Assembly (NCBI RefSeq): GCF_014306105.1
Contig: NZ_JACRVF010000001.1
Coordinates: 1-64,000, forward strand
Direction of reading: 5' to 3'
Length of the DNA stretch: 64,000 nt
DNA from: Pontibacter cellulosilyticus
Lineage (GTDB): Bacteria > Bacteroidota > Bacteroidia > Cytophagales > Hymenobacteraceae
Shown: one piece after another, positions 27,309-35,331 of the stretch
Layout of the letters: each line of letters starts with the position of its first letter
Numbering within the stretch: the stretch's first letter is position 1
Notes under the pieces: generated by a model
Databases searched by the model: none
The model's input: the letters and a program-made list of their open reading frames with translations, nothing else
What the model was told of the DNA's origin: nothing
Position numbers and translations under genes: made by a program

Positions 27309-28220
27309 ATGAGCAGTTTTATACTTTTATTCGGGTGCCTTCTACTTGGTGTGCTGCTGCAGCGGGTTCGTAATTTCCCGCCGAACACGCCGCTGGTGCT
27401 CAATCAGTTTATCATCTACATTTCGTTGCCTGCGCTGGCGCTATACTTTATTCCGGAGGTAGCACTTGATAGCACCGTGTTATTGCCGGTAGGAGTGGCG
27501 TGGATATGTTTTGCGGGTTCAGCATTATTTTTCTGGAGCCTGGGCAAAGCATTTGGTTGGTCACGTAAGCTGATCGGTTGCCTTATACTTACAGCCGGCT
27601 TGGGTAATACTTCCTTTATTGGCTTTCCGGTAATAGAGGCTCTTTACGGACAAGAGGGTTTGAAAACAGCTATTTTGATTGATCAGCCCGGATCCTTTTT
27701 TATACTTTCTACGGTAGGCATTGCAGTAGCTGCGGCATTCTCCAGAGGTACAACCGATGCCAAGGCTATTGCTAAAAAGATATTTACCTTTCCGCCCTTC
27801 TTTTCTTTTGTGCTGGCTATAATTTTAAACCTGCTCAACCTGCATTTCTCAGATGATGTGAAGGAGGTTTTCCAGCGATTGGGTAGTGCCGTAACGCCGC
27901 TGGCACTGGTTTCGGTAGGGCTGCAGCTCCGGATTGAACGGAAAAGTAAACACTGGCGATTCCTTATTCTTGGGCTCACTTACCAGCTTATGCTTGCGCC
28001 TCTCCTGATCTATACTTTATACTATGGAATTATGGATTTGCGAGGGGAAATGATTCAAATAACCATCGTGGAAGCTGCCATGGCACCCATGATTACTGCT
28101 TGTATTGTGGCGGCAACATATGGGCTTAAGCCAAAGCTGGCCAACATGATGATTGGATTTGGTATACCGATCTCCTTCATTACCCTAGCCTTCTGGTATT
28201 GGTTAGTGCAGGGAATTTAA
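27309..28220 (+). CDS. AEC-family (auxin efflux carrier-like) permease
   Basis: 303 residues from the ATG at 27309; a TTG six codons upstream keeps the frame open but ATG with MSSFILLFGCLLLGVLLQ is a better start. About ten membrane helices in two five-helix halves. PNTPLVLNQFIIYISLPALA in helix 2 and GLGNTSFIGFPVIEALYG in the first half are AEC hallmarks, and PMITACIVAATYGLKPKLAN gives the matching motif of the second half. By family it exports or exchanges small organic acids; the substrate is unknown. It ends in a bidirectional terminator. Confidence 0.85.
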   Translation: MSSFILLFGCLLLGVLLQRVRNFPPNTPLVLNQFIIYISLPALALYFIPEVALDSTVLLPVGVAWICFAGSALFFWSLGKAFGWSRKLIGCLILTAGLGNTSFIGFPVIEALYGQEGLKTAILIDQPGSFFILSTVGIAVAAAFSRGTTDAKAIAKKIFTFPPFFSFVLAIILNLLNLHFSDDVKEVFQRLGSAVTPLALVSVGLQLRIERKSKHWRFLILGLTYQLMLAPLLIYTLYYGIMDLRGEMIQITIVEAAMAPMITACIVAATYGLKPKLANMMIGFGIPISFITLAFWYWLVQGI

Positions 28221-28241
28221 GTGCAGAAGAGCATTAAAAGA

Positions 28242-28265
28242 AAGAGTGGCCTTTTCGCCACTCTT
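28242..28265. terminator. bidirectional terminator between AEC and zinc-ribbon genes
   Basis: Arms AAGAGTGGC and GCCACTCTT around CTTTTC, between two convergent stops (28220 plus, 28268 minus). The A/T flanks would serve both directions. Confidence 0.75.
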
Positions 28266-28267
28266 GA

Positions 28268-28906
28268 TTATTCTTCCGGCTCTTCGTACGTGTCGAGCTT
28301 GATTTTCTCAATCATCAGGTAGTTCTTAAACTGATGGATCATGCGGTCCATCTCCTTCTCCTTGGTGGCAAGCGCCTCTACTTCTTCATCTGATGTCTGC
28401 AGCACAGGGCGCAGTTTGTAAAGGCTGTCCTGTAATTGCGGAATAGCTGCCTCGGTATGTTCTCTCAGCTCTTCGTTTGGCTGTGTATGCAGGCTCTGCT
28501 CCAGCTCCTGGATATACATCTCGAGGAACTCAGCCATATGCCACGGGTTGTTTGGTTTGTTCCAGGTAAAGGTGGTGTTGCAGCGGCGGCAGCGGTAGGT
28601 GTTGCACTTCCAGCCATGCTCGTTGGTGGCAACGCCATTCTTCTTCAGCATATCAGCTTTTCCGCACTTGGGGCATTGGGCGTTATCCTCAATTACCTTC
28701 TCCAGGCGTTCTCGCTTATCCAGTATAGCAGCACGGTTTTCAGCATGTTTGTAAAGCTGTGCCTCTAAGTTCTGGCAAGCATTGGTAAGTTGCTCATGCT
28801 CTTGGCTCAGTTCTCCCGTCTCCATCAATAAAGTGGCACGCTTGCTGAAAAAGCGTATCAGTTTTATCAATTCCCTCTCGTTTGCCTTAAGTGCTGTAGT
28901 GTTCAT
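28268..28906 (-). CDS. coiled-coil protein with a central zinc ribbon
   Basis: 212 residues, soluble. Residues 1-75 and 120-200 are charged, heptad-like helices; between them sits a four-cysteine ribbon (CPKCG, then CRRC about 28 residues later) with GWKCNTYRCRRCNTTFTW. The layout, two coiled coils folding back around a ribbon, recalls nucleic-acid or complex scaffolding proteins such as the C4-type zinc ribbon family, but no specific function is known. The ribbon contains an extra Cys (WKCN), so one may be free. Monocistronic, with a TACCTTTG box just upstream. Confidence 0.65.
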   Translation of the reverse strand: MNTTALKANERELIKLIRFFSKRATLLMETGELSQEHEQLTNACQNLEAQLYKHAENRAAILDKRERLEKVIEDNAQCPKCGKADMLKKNGVATNEHGWKCNTYRCRRCNTTFTWNKPNNPWHMAEFLEMYIQELEQSLHTQPNEELREHTEAAIPQLQDSLYKLRPVLQTSDEEVEALATKEKEMDRMIHQFKNYLMIEKIKLDTYEEPEE

Positions 28907-28922
28907 AAGTTAATGCTTTGTA

Positions 28923-28930
28923 CAAAGGTA
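28923..28930 (-). promoter_or_regulatory. -7 promoter box of the zinc-ribbon gene
   Basis: On the minus strand this reads TACCTTTG, an exact TAnnTTTG match, 16 bases upstream of the ATG at 28906. The expected leader is therefore very short. A TTG -33 box is not evident. Confidence 0.45.
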
Positions 28931-29120
28931 CTAAAATATGATGGAAGAAGACAGGAGAGGGGGAGTCTTCTGTCTCTGGCGGTGAAATCCAATTTATGAG
29001 ATGAATATTAAGATTCTTATTAATCTCACCTATTTTGGAAATTTCTCTGAGCCATGCCAATTTAGGTGTAGGGTCATTTATTCTTTGCTGCTTTCAAAGT
29101 AAATAAACGTGTTGACTTTT

Positions 29121-29242
29121 AGCTGGCTTTTCGCCTCGCCGGCTGGGCCTTACTTTGCTCCTTGATGAGAAAAGTAAGCAAAAGAATCAAGACGCTCCAA
29201 ACTCGCTGAACGCTCAAACAAAAAATCGTCATTTGGTGCACC
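29121..29242. repeat. dispersed structured repeat, copy 1
   Basis: Matches 60615-60757 closely over the core TTTTCGCCTCGCCGGCTGGG, then a stem arm, CTTGAT, its partner arm, GCAAAAGAATCAAGACG, CTCGCTGAA-GCTCA and ACAAAAAATCGTC with GGTGCACCT. The stem here is TTACTTTGCTC / GAGAAAAGTAA around CTTGAT. Compared with copy 2 it lacks about 29 bases, including the 5-prime half of the second stem. Confidence 0.85.
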
Positions 29243-29322
29243 TCGCTGAAGCTGTTGCTGCGAACTAGTGTTTCTGTTTGTACTTCCATGGCAAAGGCTA
29301 TAGCCAAGAAGTGACTATCCCA

Positions 29323-29431
29323 GTTTCTCTGTGGGGGTAGGGGCCCTCTTTAAAGAGGCGCCTTGTGAGATCCGGTGCCCGGAGGGCAGCGCGTCAGCGC
29401 AGGAGGGAACACAGCGGCGATGCAGAGAAAC
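29323..29431. other. GC-rich foldable block, possible structured RNA or repeat unit
   Basis: The ends GTTTCTCTG and CAGAGAAAC are perfect 9-bp inverted copies 109 bases apart. Inside are the palindrome CCTCTTTAAAGAGG, a GCGC-GTCA-GCGC stem and GCCCGGAGGGC. The block is much more GC rich than its surroundings and has no coding frame. It could be a small RNA, or more likely part of a dispersed non-coding repeat family. Confidence 0.4.
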
Positions 29432-29543
29432 GAGGCCTCCCGGCCTTGAGGGCACTAAAGCCTGAAGTGAAAGTATAGGCAGGTAAGACTGAAGGAAAGA
29501 CCTAGCTAGAAAGAATAGCAGCTTTTACATCTCGATTTTATCT

Positions 29544-30080
29544 CTACTTCTCCCTAACCCTCTTATAAATTCTGATAGCGAGCATCAGAATGATAGAAAA
29601 CAATATCAGTCCTATTATGCCCCAAACCATACTTAAAGCACTTTTAAGCACTACCAGAAACACAATGCTTATCAGGAAAAGCGTGGCTACCTCGTTCCAG
29701 ATTCGGAGTTGGGTAGAAGTATACTTTAGCATACCCTGTTGCTGCTGTTTAAAAATGCTATGGCAGAGAAAGTGGTACACGTAAAGGCCAAGCACAAAAG
29801 ACAGCTTCCAGAGTAACCAGCTTGGGAAGGGATCATACAAACCTAGTGTAACCACAATGCTGGTTCCGAAAATAAGGGTAAGTACAGCAGAGGGCCACGT
29901 AATGCCATACCAAAGCCGCTTTTGCATAATGGAGAACTGCTGCTGAAGTATGCTGCGCTCTGGTTCCGGCTTCTCCGAGGCCTCTGCGAAATAGATAAAC
30001 AGGCGGACGATGTAAAAAAGGCCCGCAAACCAGGTAACTACAAAAATAATATGAAGCGCTTTGAGGTAAAGGTAGTCCAT
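29544..30080 (-). CDS. hemJ: protoporphyrinogen oxidase HemJ
   Basis: 178 residues with about four to five membrane helices. The N-terminus MDYLYLKALHIIFVVTWFAG, with conserved His10 (a haem ligand in the family), followed by FYIVRLFIYFAEA, is a signature of HemJ (UPF0093). Later YGITWPSAVLTLIFG and WLLWKLSFVLGLYVYH carry further conserved Trp and Lys positions. It oxidises protoporphyrinogen IX to protoporphyrin IX in haem synthesis. No other haem gene is adjacent. Length is normal, slightly long at the C-terminus. Confidence 0.85.
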   Translation of the reverse strand: MDYLYLKALHIIFVVTWFAGLFYIVRLFIYFAEASEKPEPERSILQQQFSIMQKRLWYGITWPSAVLTLIFGTSIVVTLGLYDPFPSWLLWKLSFVLGLYVYHFLCHSIFKQQQQGMLKYTSTQLRIWNEVATLFLISIVFLVVLKSALSMVWGIIGLILFSIILMLAIRIYKRVREK

Positions 30081-30100
30081 AGCCCAAGGTGGTGTTTCTG

Positions 30101-30108
30101 CAAAGGTA
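30101..30108 (-). promoter_or_regulatory. -7 promoter box of hemJ
   Basis: Minus-strand TACCTTTG 20 bases before the hemJ ATG; a TTTTG lies 24 bases further upstream (30133-30137), a little wider than the usual -33 spacing. Confidence 0.5.
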
Positions 30109-30205
30109 ATCTGAAATGTTTAAAGCACTACCCAAAACAAGAGCTATACTTTTGCGCAGTATTTTTGCGCGGAGTTTAGTACCTTCACAGCATCCTGCAA
30201 AAAAT

Positions 30206-30213
30206 TACCTTTG
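30206..30213 (+). promoter_or_regulatory. -7 promoter box directly before the D-threonine aldolase-like gene
   Basis: TACCTTTG ends only 5 bases before the ATG at 30219. If used, transcription would begin at or next to the start codon, giving a leaderless mRNA. A second match, TACTTTTG, lies at 30147-30154 and would give a normal leader. Confidence 0.4.
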
Positions 30214-30218
30214 TTAAG

Positions 30219-31331
30219 ATGAAAATAACCACACCCACCCTTTTACTGGACAAGCAGAAAGCCCTGAACAACATCCAAAAGATGGTAGAGAAAGCCAGAA
30301 CGAGTGGGGTGCGCCTGCGCCCGCACTTCAAAACCCATCAATCGGCACAGGTCGGGGAGTGGTTCCGAGACTTTGACATCGATGCCATTACTGTTTCCTC
30401 TGTCAGGATGGCGCAGTATTTTGCCGGCCACGGCTGGAACGATATACTGGTGGCTTTTCCGGCCAACATCCTGGAAATGGAAAGTATAAATGAGCTGGCA
30501 AGTAAGATAAACCTGCACCTGGTGGTTGTAAACATCGAAACAGTAGAGGCGCTGGCGCAGGGCGTGAAGTATCCGGTTAAAATATGGGTCAAGATTGATG
30601 CTGGCTATCGCCGCACCGGTATATTGCCGCATGCGCACAACGAGCTGGATACAATCCTGAATGCAATTCAGCAGAGCGGGAAGCTACAATTCGAAGGATT
30701 CCTGGTGCATGACGGGCACACGTATAAGCAAACAGAAAAAGAGGCTATCCAAACTATCCATAACACTTCTGTTTACCTGCTGCACCTGCTCCGCGACCGC
30801 TATAAGAATCAGTTCCCGGAGCTTAAGCTTTCGCTGGGCGATACACCATCTTGTAGTGTTTTAGATGACCTGAGCGGGGTTGATGAAATAAGACCGGGCA
30901 ATTTTGTGTTTTATGACATAACACAGCAACATATTGGCTCTAACACTTACCAGGATATTGCTGTCTGTATGGCTTGCCCTGTAGTTGCCAAACACCCCGA
31001 CAGGCATGAAATCATACTTTACGGCGGCAGTGTGCATTTCTCCAAAGACATGCTGTTACAGGCAGACGGCAGTCCCAGTTTTGGCGCTATTGTAGCCCTA
31101 ACAGCAAATGGTTGGAGCGAACCGCTGGAGGGGATAGAACTGGTTTCGCTTAGCCAGGAGCACGGTATTGTGCGGGCTACCCCGAAGCAGTTTGAAAAGT
31201 ATAAAATCGGAGATCTGATGGGGGTGCTGCCGGTACATTCCTGCCTCACTGCCGACCTGATGAAAGGTTACCTGACCACTGATGGGGAGTATCTGGAGCA
31301 TATGTCTGGAGTAGTACAGCAGCATGTGTAG
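30219..31331 (+). CDS. PLP-dependent D-threonine aldolase/D-serine dehydratase-like enzyme
   Basis: 370 residues of the fold-type III alanine-racemase-like family. The PLP lysine is K38 in RLRPHFKTHQ; KIDAGYRRTGI and the phosphate-binding LSLGDTPSCS follow. The C-terminal barrel has LPVHSCLTADL with H340 and C342, the metal ligands of D-threonine aldolase and eukaryotic-type D-serine dehydratase. It therefore probably cleaves or dehydrates a D-hydroxy amino acid and needs a divalent metal. Two bases separate it from the GH25 lysozyme gene downstream, so they are co-transcribed; degradation of D-amino acids beside a wall hydrolase is suggestive of peptidoglycan turnover, but that is inference. 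Confidence 0.88.
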   Translation: MKITTPTLLLDKQKALNNIQKMVEKARTSGVRLRPHFKTHQSAQVGEWFRDFDIDAITVSSVRMAQYFAGHGWNDILVAFPANILEMESINELASKINLHLVVVNIETVEALAQGVKYPVKIWVKIDAGYRRTGILPHAHNELDTILNAIQQSGKLQFEGFLVHDGHTYKQTEKEAIQTIHNTSVYLLHLLRDRYKNQFPELKLSLGDTPSCSVLDDLSGVDEIRPGNFVFYDITQQHIGSNTYQDIAVCMACPVVAKHPDRHEIILYGGSVHFSKDMLLQADGSPSFGAIVALTANGWSEPLEGIELVSLSQEHGIVRATPKQFEKYKIGDLMGVLPVHSCLTADLMKGYLTTDGEYLEHMSGVVQQHV

Positions 31332-31333
31332 CT

Positions 31334-32260
31334 ATGGCAAAGCAGATGGACCTGTGGCCTGAAAACAAGGCTACTTACGAGGAGGAGATGGCTTTGGAAA
31401 GTATAAAGAAGATTAAAAAGCCAGCTGTCAGGTACAAAGAACCAGCAAAGCGCACAGCAGTCAAAAAGCCGGCGAAACCAAGAAAACCACGAGGTAAAAA
31501 GAAACAGCAAAAATCATCGAAACCCTTCTGGATAGGCGTTGCCGTGCTGGCAGTTATTGCCATGGTAGTGCTGTACGTGGAGTTTGTAGCAGATAAAAAA
31601 GAACCTGTTTGGCCGGAAGGGCACAGCCCTATGGGCAATACCTTGCTAGGTGTGGATGTATCGCGGTATCAGCGAAAAGTAGAATGGGACAAAGTGAAGG
31701 CAAACGATGTATCCTTTGCTTTTGTGAAAGCAACGGAGGGCGAAAAGTTAAAAGACACCTATTTCGACCGAAACTGGGAAAACACAGGCAAGGCCAGCAT
31801 CATAAGAGGGGCATATCATTTTTACCTGCCTCACCTGAAACCTGATGTGCAAGCTAAGAATTTCATCAACACAGTTACATTGGGCCCCGGAGACCTGCCG
31901 CCCGTGCTGGATGTGGAGGTGAGGGGCAAGATGCCACTTAACCATTTCCGGGGCGACCTGAAGGAATGGCTGGTAAAAGTAGAGCGTGCCTACGGGGTTA
32001 AACCCATCATTTATACCGGTTATAGTTTTTACAGAGACTACCTGGAGGGCTACTTTGACGAGTATCCGCTCTGGATCGCCCACTACAATGTAAAGGAGCT
32101 GAAACTGCAGAAAGATGAAAGAACTCTTCTCTCTTTCTGGCAACACACCGACAAAGGCTCTATAGAGGGAATTAAGGGCAGCGTAGACTGTAACATATTT
32201 TACGGCAGCATGCGTGAGCTAAAAAGGTTTTGTATTCAGCCGCCAGTTGCCAGAAACTAA
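31334..32260 (+). CDS. membrane-anchored GH25 lysozyme
   Basis: 308 residues. A Lys/Pro-rich cytoplasmic N-terminus (to about 63), one membrane helix at about 65-84, then a GH25 barrel from about 104: LLGVDVSRYQ with D108, FAFVKATEG, AYHFYLP, the catalytic-type DVE in PPVLDVEVRG, and the terminal VDCNIFYG. It should hydrolyse the glycan of peptidoglycan in the periplasm while fixed to the inner membrane. The long basic N-terminal tail is unusual for the family. Confidence 0.9.
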   Translation: MAKQMDLWPENKATYEEEMALESIKKIKKPAVRYKEPAKRTAVKKPAKPRKPRGKKKQQKSSKPFWIGVAVLAVIAMVVLYVEFVADKKEPVWPEGHSPMGNTLLGVDVSRYQRKVEWDKVKANDVSFAFVKATEGEKLKDTYFDRNWENTGKASIIRGAYHFYLPHLKPDVQAKNFINTVTLGPGDLPPVLDVEVRGKMPLNHFRGDLKEWLVKVERAYGVKPIIYTGYSFYRDYLEGYFDEYPLWIAHYNVKELKLQKDERTLLSFWQHTDKGSIEGIKGSVDCNIFYGSMRELKRFCIQPPVARN

Positions 32261-32292
32261 AAGGGCGCAGCCATCTGGCCGCGCCCTTTTAG
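32259..32292. terminator. bidirectional terminator
   Basis: AAAAGGGCGC and GCGCCCTTTT with a short inner stem around ATCT, between the GH25 stop (plus) and the disordered-protein stop (minus); both sides have A/T runs. Confidence 0.8.
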
Positions 32293-32308
32293 TTTTTATA
32301 CTTCCTGA

Positions 32309-33238
32309 CTAAAATCTGTCATAGTCTCTGTGTCTGTCCTGGTCAAAGTCTCTGTTCCAGGTTCTGCTACGGTTACGGCTACCCATAAACTCAGGCTTCT
32401 TTCTGGAGTCGAAGGCATGGTTCGGGTCATAGTCGTAATCGCTGTCGGAGTGGTGGATGCGAGTGTTCTCCGTATCCCGCGCGTAAGGGTCGTGGCGCTG
32501 ACGGCTACCATAATCTCCGCCGGAGTAGCTGCCTCTGCTGCTAGAACTGCTTCCGCTGTCGTAGGAGCCCATAGAGCCATAGTCGCCCATGCTGGAGCCT
32601 CTGCTGCTGCGGTTGTACCCGCTGCCCATGTAATTGCCCTCAGATCCACCGTAATTCGACGAGCCGTAGTTATCGCGGTCCCAGTAATTGCTGCTGTCGC
32701 TCATGCCTCGCTGGCCTCTGCTGCGGTCGCGGTCAAAGTTATAGCGGCCCTGGTCAGAGCCCTGGAATCTTCTGGAAACATCAGAGCCGTAAAGATCTTC
32801 TGGATTGTCATCGTAATTGTAACCGGAGCCGTGGCTGTCGTAGTCGCTGCTGTAGCCATAGGAACGGCGTCCGGAGGAAGAGCCTGAGCCCATGCCGCTC
32901 TCGTAGTGATAAAGCGAATCGGAGCTACCAGAACGCTGAGAAGGATAGCCGCCTCTACTGCTGCCATACCCTTGCGAGCCACCGTAGCTGCCCATATTAC
33001 CAAAGTTGCGGGAAGTGCTGTAGGTGTCGCCGCGGCCGCTTACATTTCGTGAGCCACCCATTTCATTGCCTTGGTTGCCCCAGGTGCCACCATAGCTTTC
33101 ATTACCATATCCTCCTCTAGCCGATGCGCCATAGTCATCAAAACGGTAGTTCGTGTCTCGTTCAGGATGTCTGTACTTTTCGGAGCGGCGCGTCTGATAG
33201 CTTCCTTCACCATACTGTTCTGGATGTCTTGTGTTCAT
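32309..33238 (-). CDS. intrinsically disordered Gly/Ser/Tyr/Arg-rich protein
   Basis: 309 residues with almost no hydrophobic residues apart from tyrosine. It is built of irregular G/S-Y-G/S units (for example NYGGSEGNYMGSGYNRSSRG, SMGDYGSMGSYDSG) mixed with Arg/Asp clusters and a charged C-terminal tail (DRHRDYDRF). No signal peptide, helix or domain is visible. The composition resembles low-complexity regions that undergo phase separation, or desiccation-type protectants; function unknown. It has its own terminator and starts 80 bases after the cellulose-synthase-like gene stop on the same strand. The frame is real: start codon, even codon use, and the antisense frames look random. Confidence 0.7.
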   Translation of the reverse strand: MNTRHPEQYGEGSYQTRRSEKYRHPERDTNYRFDDYGASARGGYGNESYGGTWGNQGNEMGGSRNVSGRGDTYSTSRNFGNMGSYGGSQGYGSSRGGYPSQRSGSSDSLYHYESGMGSGSSSGRRSYGYSSDYDSHGSGYNYDDNPEDLYGSDVSRRFQGSDQGRYNFDRDRSRGQRGMSDSSNYWDRDNYGSSNYGGSEGNYMGSGYNRSSRGSSMGDYGSMGSYDSGSSSSSRGSYSGGDYGSRQRHDPYARDTENTRIHHSDSDYDYDPNHAFDSRKKPEFMGSRNRSRTWNRDFDQDRHRDYDRF

Positions 33239-33318
33239 AGCTTTCGTTTTTAAGGTTGTAAATTCGATTTTACATTATTCCTTAACGAAAGACGGGAGGA
33301 GTAGTTAACCTGTTTTGC

Positions 33319-35139
33319 TTATTCGTGCTGGCTGCGCTTTAACTTTTCCGAATGAAAGAAGGCGGAGAGTGAACTTGGCTCCGGACGCATAGGATCCGCT
33401 TTAACTACTTTAGGTTGTAAATAGGCACTAAAATGACTTCGGCTGACAGTATAGCCTGCTGATACAAGGGCTGCTCCTATCACAAGCACGTATGCTGCGT
33501 ACCGGATGCCATCGTAAAAGCCATGACGGGTGCGGTGAATCATCAGCCTGAGCGGCATAATTACCGGCTGAAGCAGGGAAGCATGCAGCAGATTGCGCCG
33601 CACCCATTCCATAAAACGTTCCTGACCAATAACAACGATAGTACCTACAATGGCTACGTTGGTTAACGCAAATAATGACATCATCTGCACATAAGGGTTG
33701 TTATACACGTGCCCATACTTGTGCTGGCTAAAGATGATAGCACCTATACTTAGCAGGCAAATTAGTATGTTAGGCAAGCTGAGTAAGAAGTTGTTCTTTG
33801 GCTTGTCATCTTTCGGAGTTGGGATGTAAGGCACTTTAATCCGAAGGATAGAGTAAATGAGCCCTAAGCCAAAAACCCACCAGGTGCCGGTACGAAGTAT
33901 ACCGCCAAACATATGAAAGCCTTTTTCACTTTTCTCGTGGTACCACCGCTGCGCAAACTGCCTTATGCAGATAGAAATACACAGGAACGGCATAAACATC
34001 ACGATAAACTCACCCAGCGACACATACCACGGAAACTCAGCAAGTATAAGCGCCAGTACGGGAATCAGGAAATCAACGAAGTTGAATACCCCGAACAGGT
34101 AGTATAGCGGAAGTGTAAAGTAATGTATTTTCTGGCGCCAGGTAAATTTCGAGAATAGCTTGGGGTAAACCGCAAACAGCAACTCAAAGGTGCCGCGCGC
34201 CCATTTTATCTGCTGCTTGTAATAAGAAGCCAGCGTTGCCGGTACAAGTCCTCTGGTGAGTATCTTGGGTACGTAGGCAGATTTCCAGCCCTTGGCGTGT
34301 AGTTGCATGGCCGTATGCATGTCTTCAGAGAGACCAGCCGCATGCCCTCCAATGCTATCCAGTGCTTTTCTGCGGAAGGTACAGTTGGCTCCGATTGCCT
34401 GCACAGTGCCGTAGCTGTTCATGCCCATCATCATAGGGCCGTAAAAACTGTAGGTTTGCTCTGCGGCGCCGTAAGCTATAAGACTTTCCTTTTGGTTGCT
34501 GTACGCTTGCACCACCTGCACAAAGCCAACATCCGGGTCTTCGAAGTATGGCAGCACCTCATCCAGAAATTCAGGTTGTGGCACATGGTCCGGGTCAAGT
34601 ATAAGGCAAATATCGCCGGTAGCCTGTTTCAGAGCATTATTAATGTTGCCAGCCTTAGCGTCGATTTTTTTAGTGCGTGTTACATGTATAACTCCCAGTC
34701 GCCGACAGGCAGCTTTCAGAGCAGGGTCGTCACCTTCATCACACAAGTAAGTAGTATGCGGGTATCTGATATTTTGTATAGCCTCTAAAGTGCCGATTAT
34801 CATACTATGCGGCTCTCCGGGGCAGGCTGTCGTTAAAACGTCTACTTTATACTTTGATTTGAGATTAGGCTTAATAGGAACGCTGACGTCATAGTAATGG
34901 TACCATTCGTGCAGCGTACGGAGAAGCTTAAAGCCAAGGGCTGTAGTTAACAGCCAGAACAGCGGTCCGTAGCCTACATGGTCTTCATCCAGAAACCAAT
35001 ACAGGAATAACCCCATCGTCAGAAGACCCAGCAGTATCATTAGTCGAATAGCTCTAACATCCCTAGGGTCAGGAGTTAGTTCCATGTCCGAACGGTTGTG
35101 CTGAGTGGTCTGATGTTCCGGGCTAGTAGAAAACATCAT
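33319..35139 (-). CDS. cellulose-synthase-like GT2 processive glycosyltransferase
   Basis: 606 residues. Two N-terminal helices (about 30-75), the GT-A domain with YLCDEGDDP, DPDH (D182, D184), LSEDMHTAMQLHAKGWKSAY (the TED-type base) and QQIKWARG in place of QxxRW, then about six C-terminal helices. No PilZ domain is visible, so direct c-di-GMP control is not expected. The K in QQIKW is a conservative change. It likely polymerises and extrudes a beta-glucan or similar polymer. The divergent lipoprotein glycosidase at 35332 supports a small polysaccharide locus; a BcsB-like partner is missing. Confidence 0.85.
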   Translation of the reverse strand: MMFSTSPEHQTTQHNRSDMELTPDPRDVRAIRLMILLGLLTMGLFLYWFLDEDHVGYGPLFWLLTTALGFKLLRTLHEWYHYYDVSVPIKPNLKSKYKVDVLTTACPGEPHSMIIGTLEAIQNIRYPHTTYLCDEGDDPALKAACRRLGVIHVTRTKKIDAKAGNINNALKQATGDICLILDPDHVPQPEFLDEVLPYFEDPDVGFVQVVQAYSNQKESLIAYGAAEQTYSFYGPMMMGMNSYGTVQAIGANCTFRRKALDSIGGHAAGLSEDMHTAMQLHAKGWKSAYVPKILTRGLVPATLASYYKQQIKWARGTFELLFAVYPKLFSKFTWRQKIHYFTLPLYYLFGVFNFVDFLIPVLALILAEFPWYVSLGEFIVMFMPFLCISICIRQFAQRWYHEKSEKGFHMFGGILRTGTWWVFGLGLIYSILRIKVPYIPTPKDDKPKNNFLLSLPNILICLLSIGAIIFSQHKYGHVYNNPYVQMMSLFALTNVAIVGTIVVIGQERFMEWVRRNLLHASLLQPVIMPLRLMIHRTRHGFYDGIRYAAYVLVIGAALVSAGYTVSRSHFSAYLQPKVVKADPMRPEPSSLSAFFHSEKLKRSQHE

Positions 35140-35331
35140 GTATGCGTATTCTTAAAGGGTTTCAAATTTTCTTCGCAGAATCTCTCCGGGGCTAACATCA
35201 CATTTTTCATATTCTGTAACTGTGAACATCTGCACCCTATCCTCGTAACTATACTTGCCGGATTCATAAAAGTTGAAGTTTAGTCAAAAAAATATTATAA
35301 TTTCTGCATATCGTCATACCAATTCATCCTT

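Larger units (their letters stand above)
28907..29543. other. long intergenic region with dispersed repeat and folded block
   Basis: About 640 bases without a believable gene between the zinc-ribbon gene and hemJ (both minus). It contains the promoter box at 28923, the dispersed repeat copy at 29121-29242, and the GC-rich foldable block 29323-29431. The minus-strand frame 29119-29307 only reads through the repeat. No transposase fragment or inverted terminal repeat was seen. Confidence 0.6.

Noticed and set aside
29119-29307. Minus-strand frame in the hemJ upstream gap
   Set aside because: It reads through the dispersed repeat; the same repeat at 60.6 kb does not keep the frame.
32330-32887. 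185-codon Val/Ala-rich plus-strand frame opposite the disordered protein
   Set aside because: It is the antisense of repeated Gly/Ser/Tyr/Arg codons, which gives long Ala/Val-rich stop-free frames; the minus-strand protein has the better start and context.
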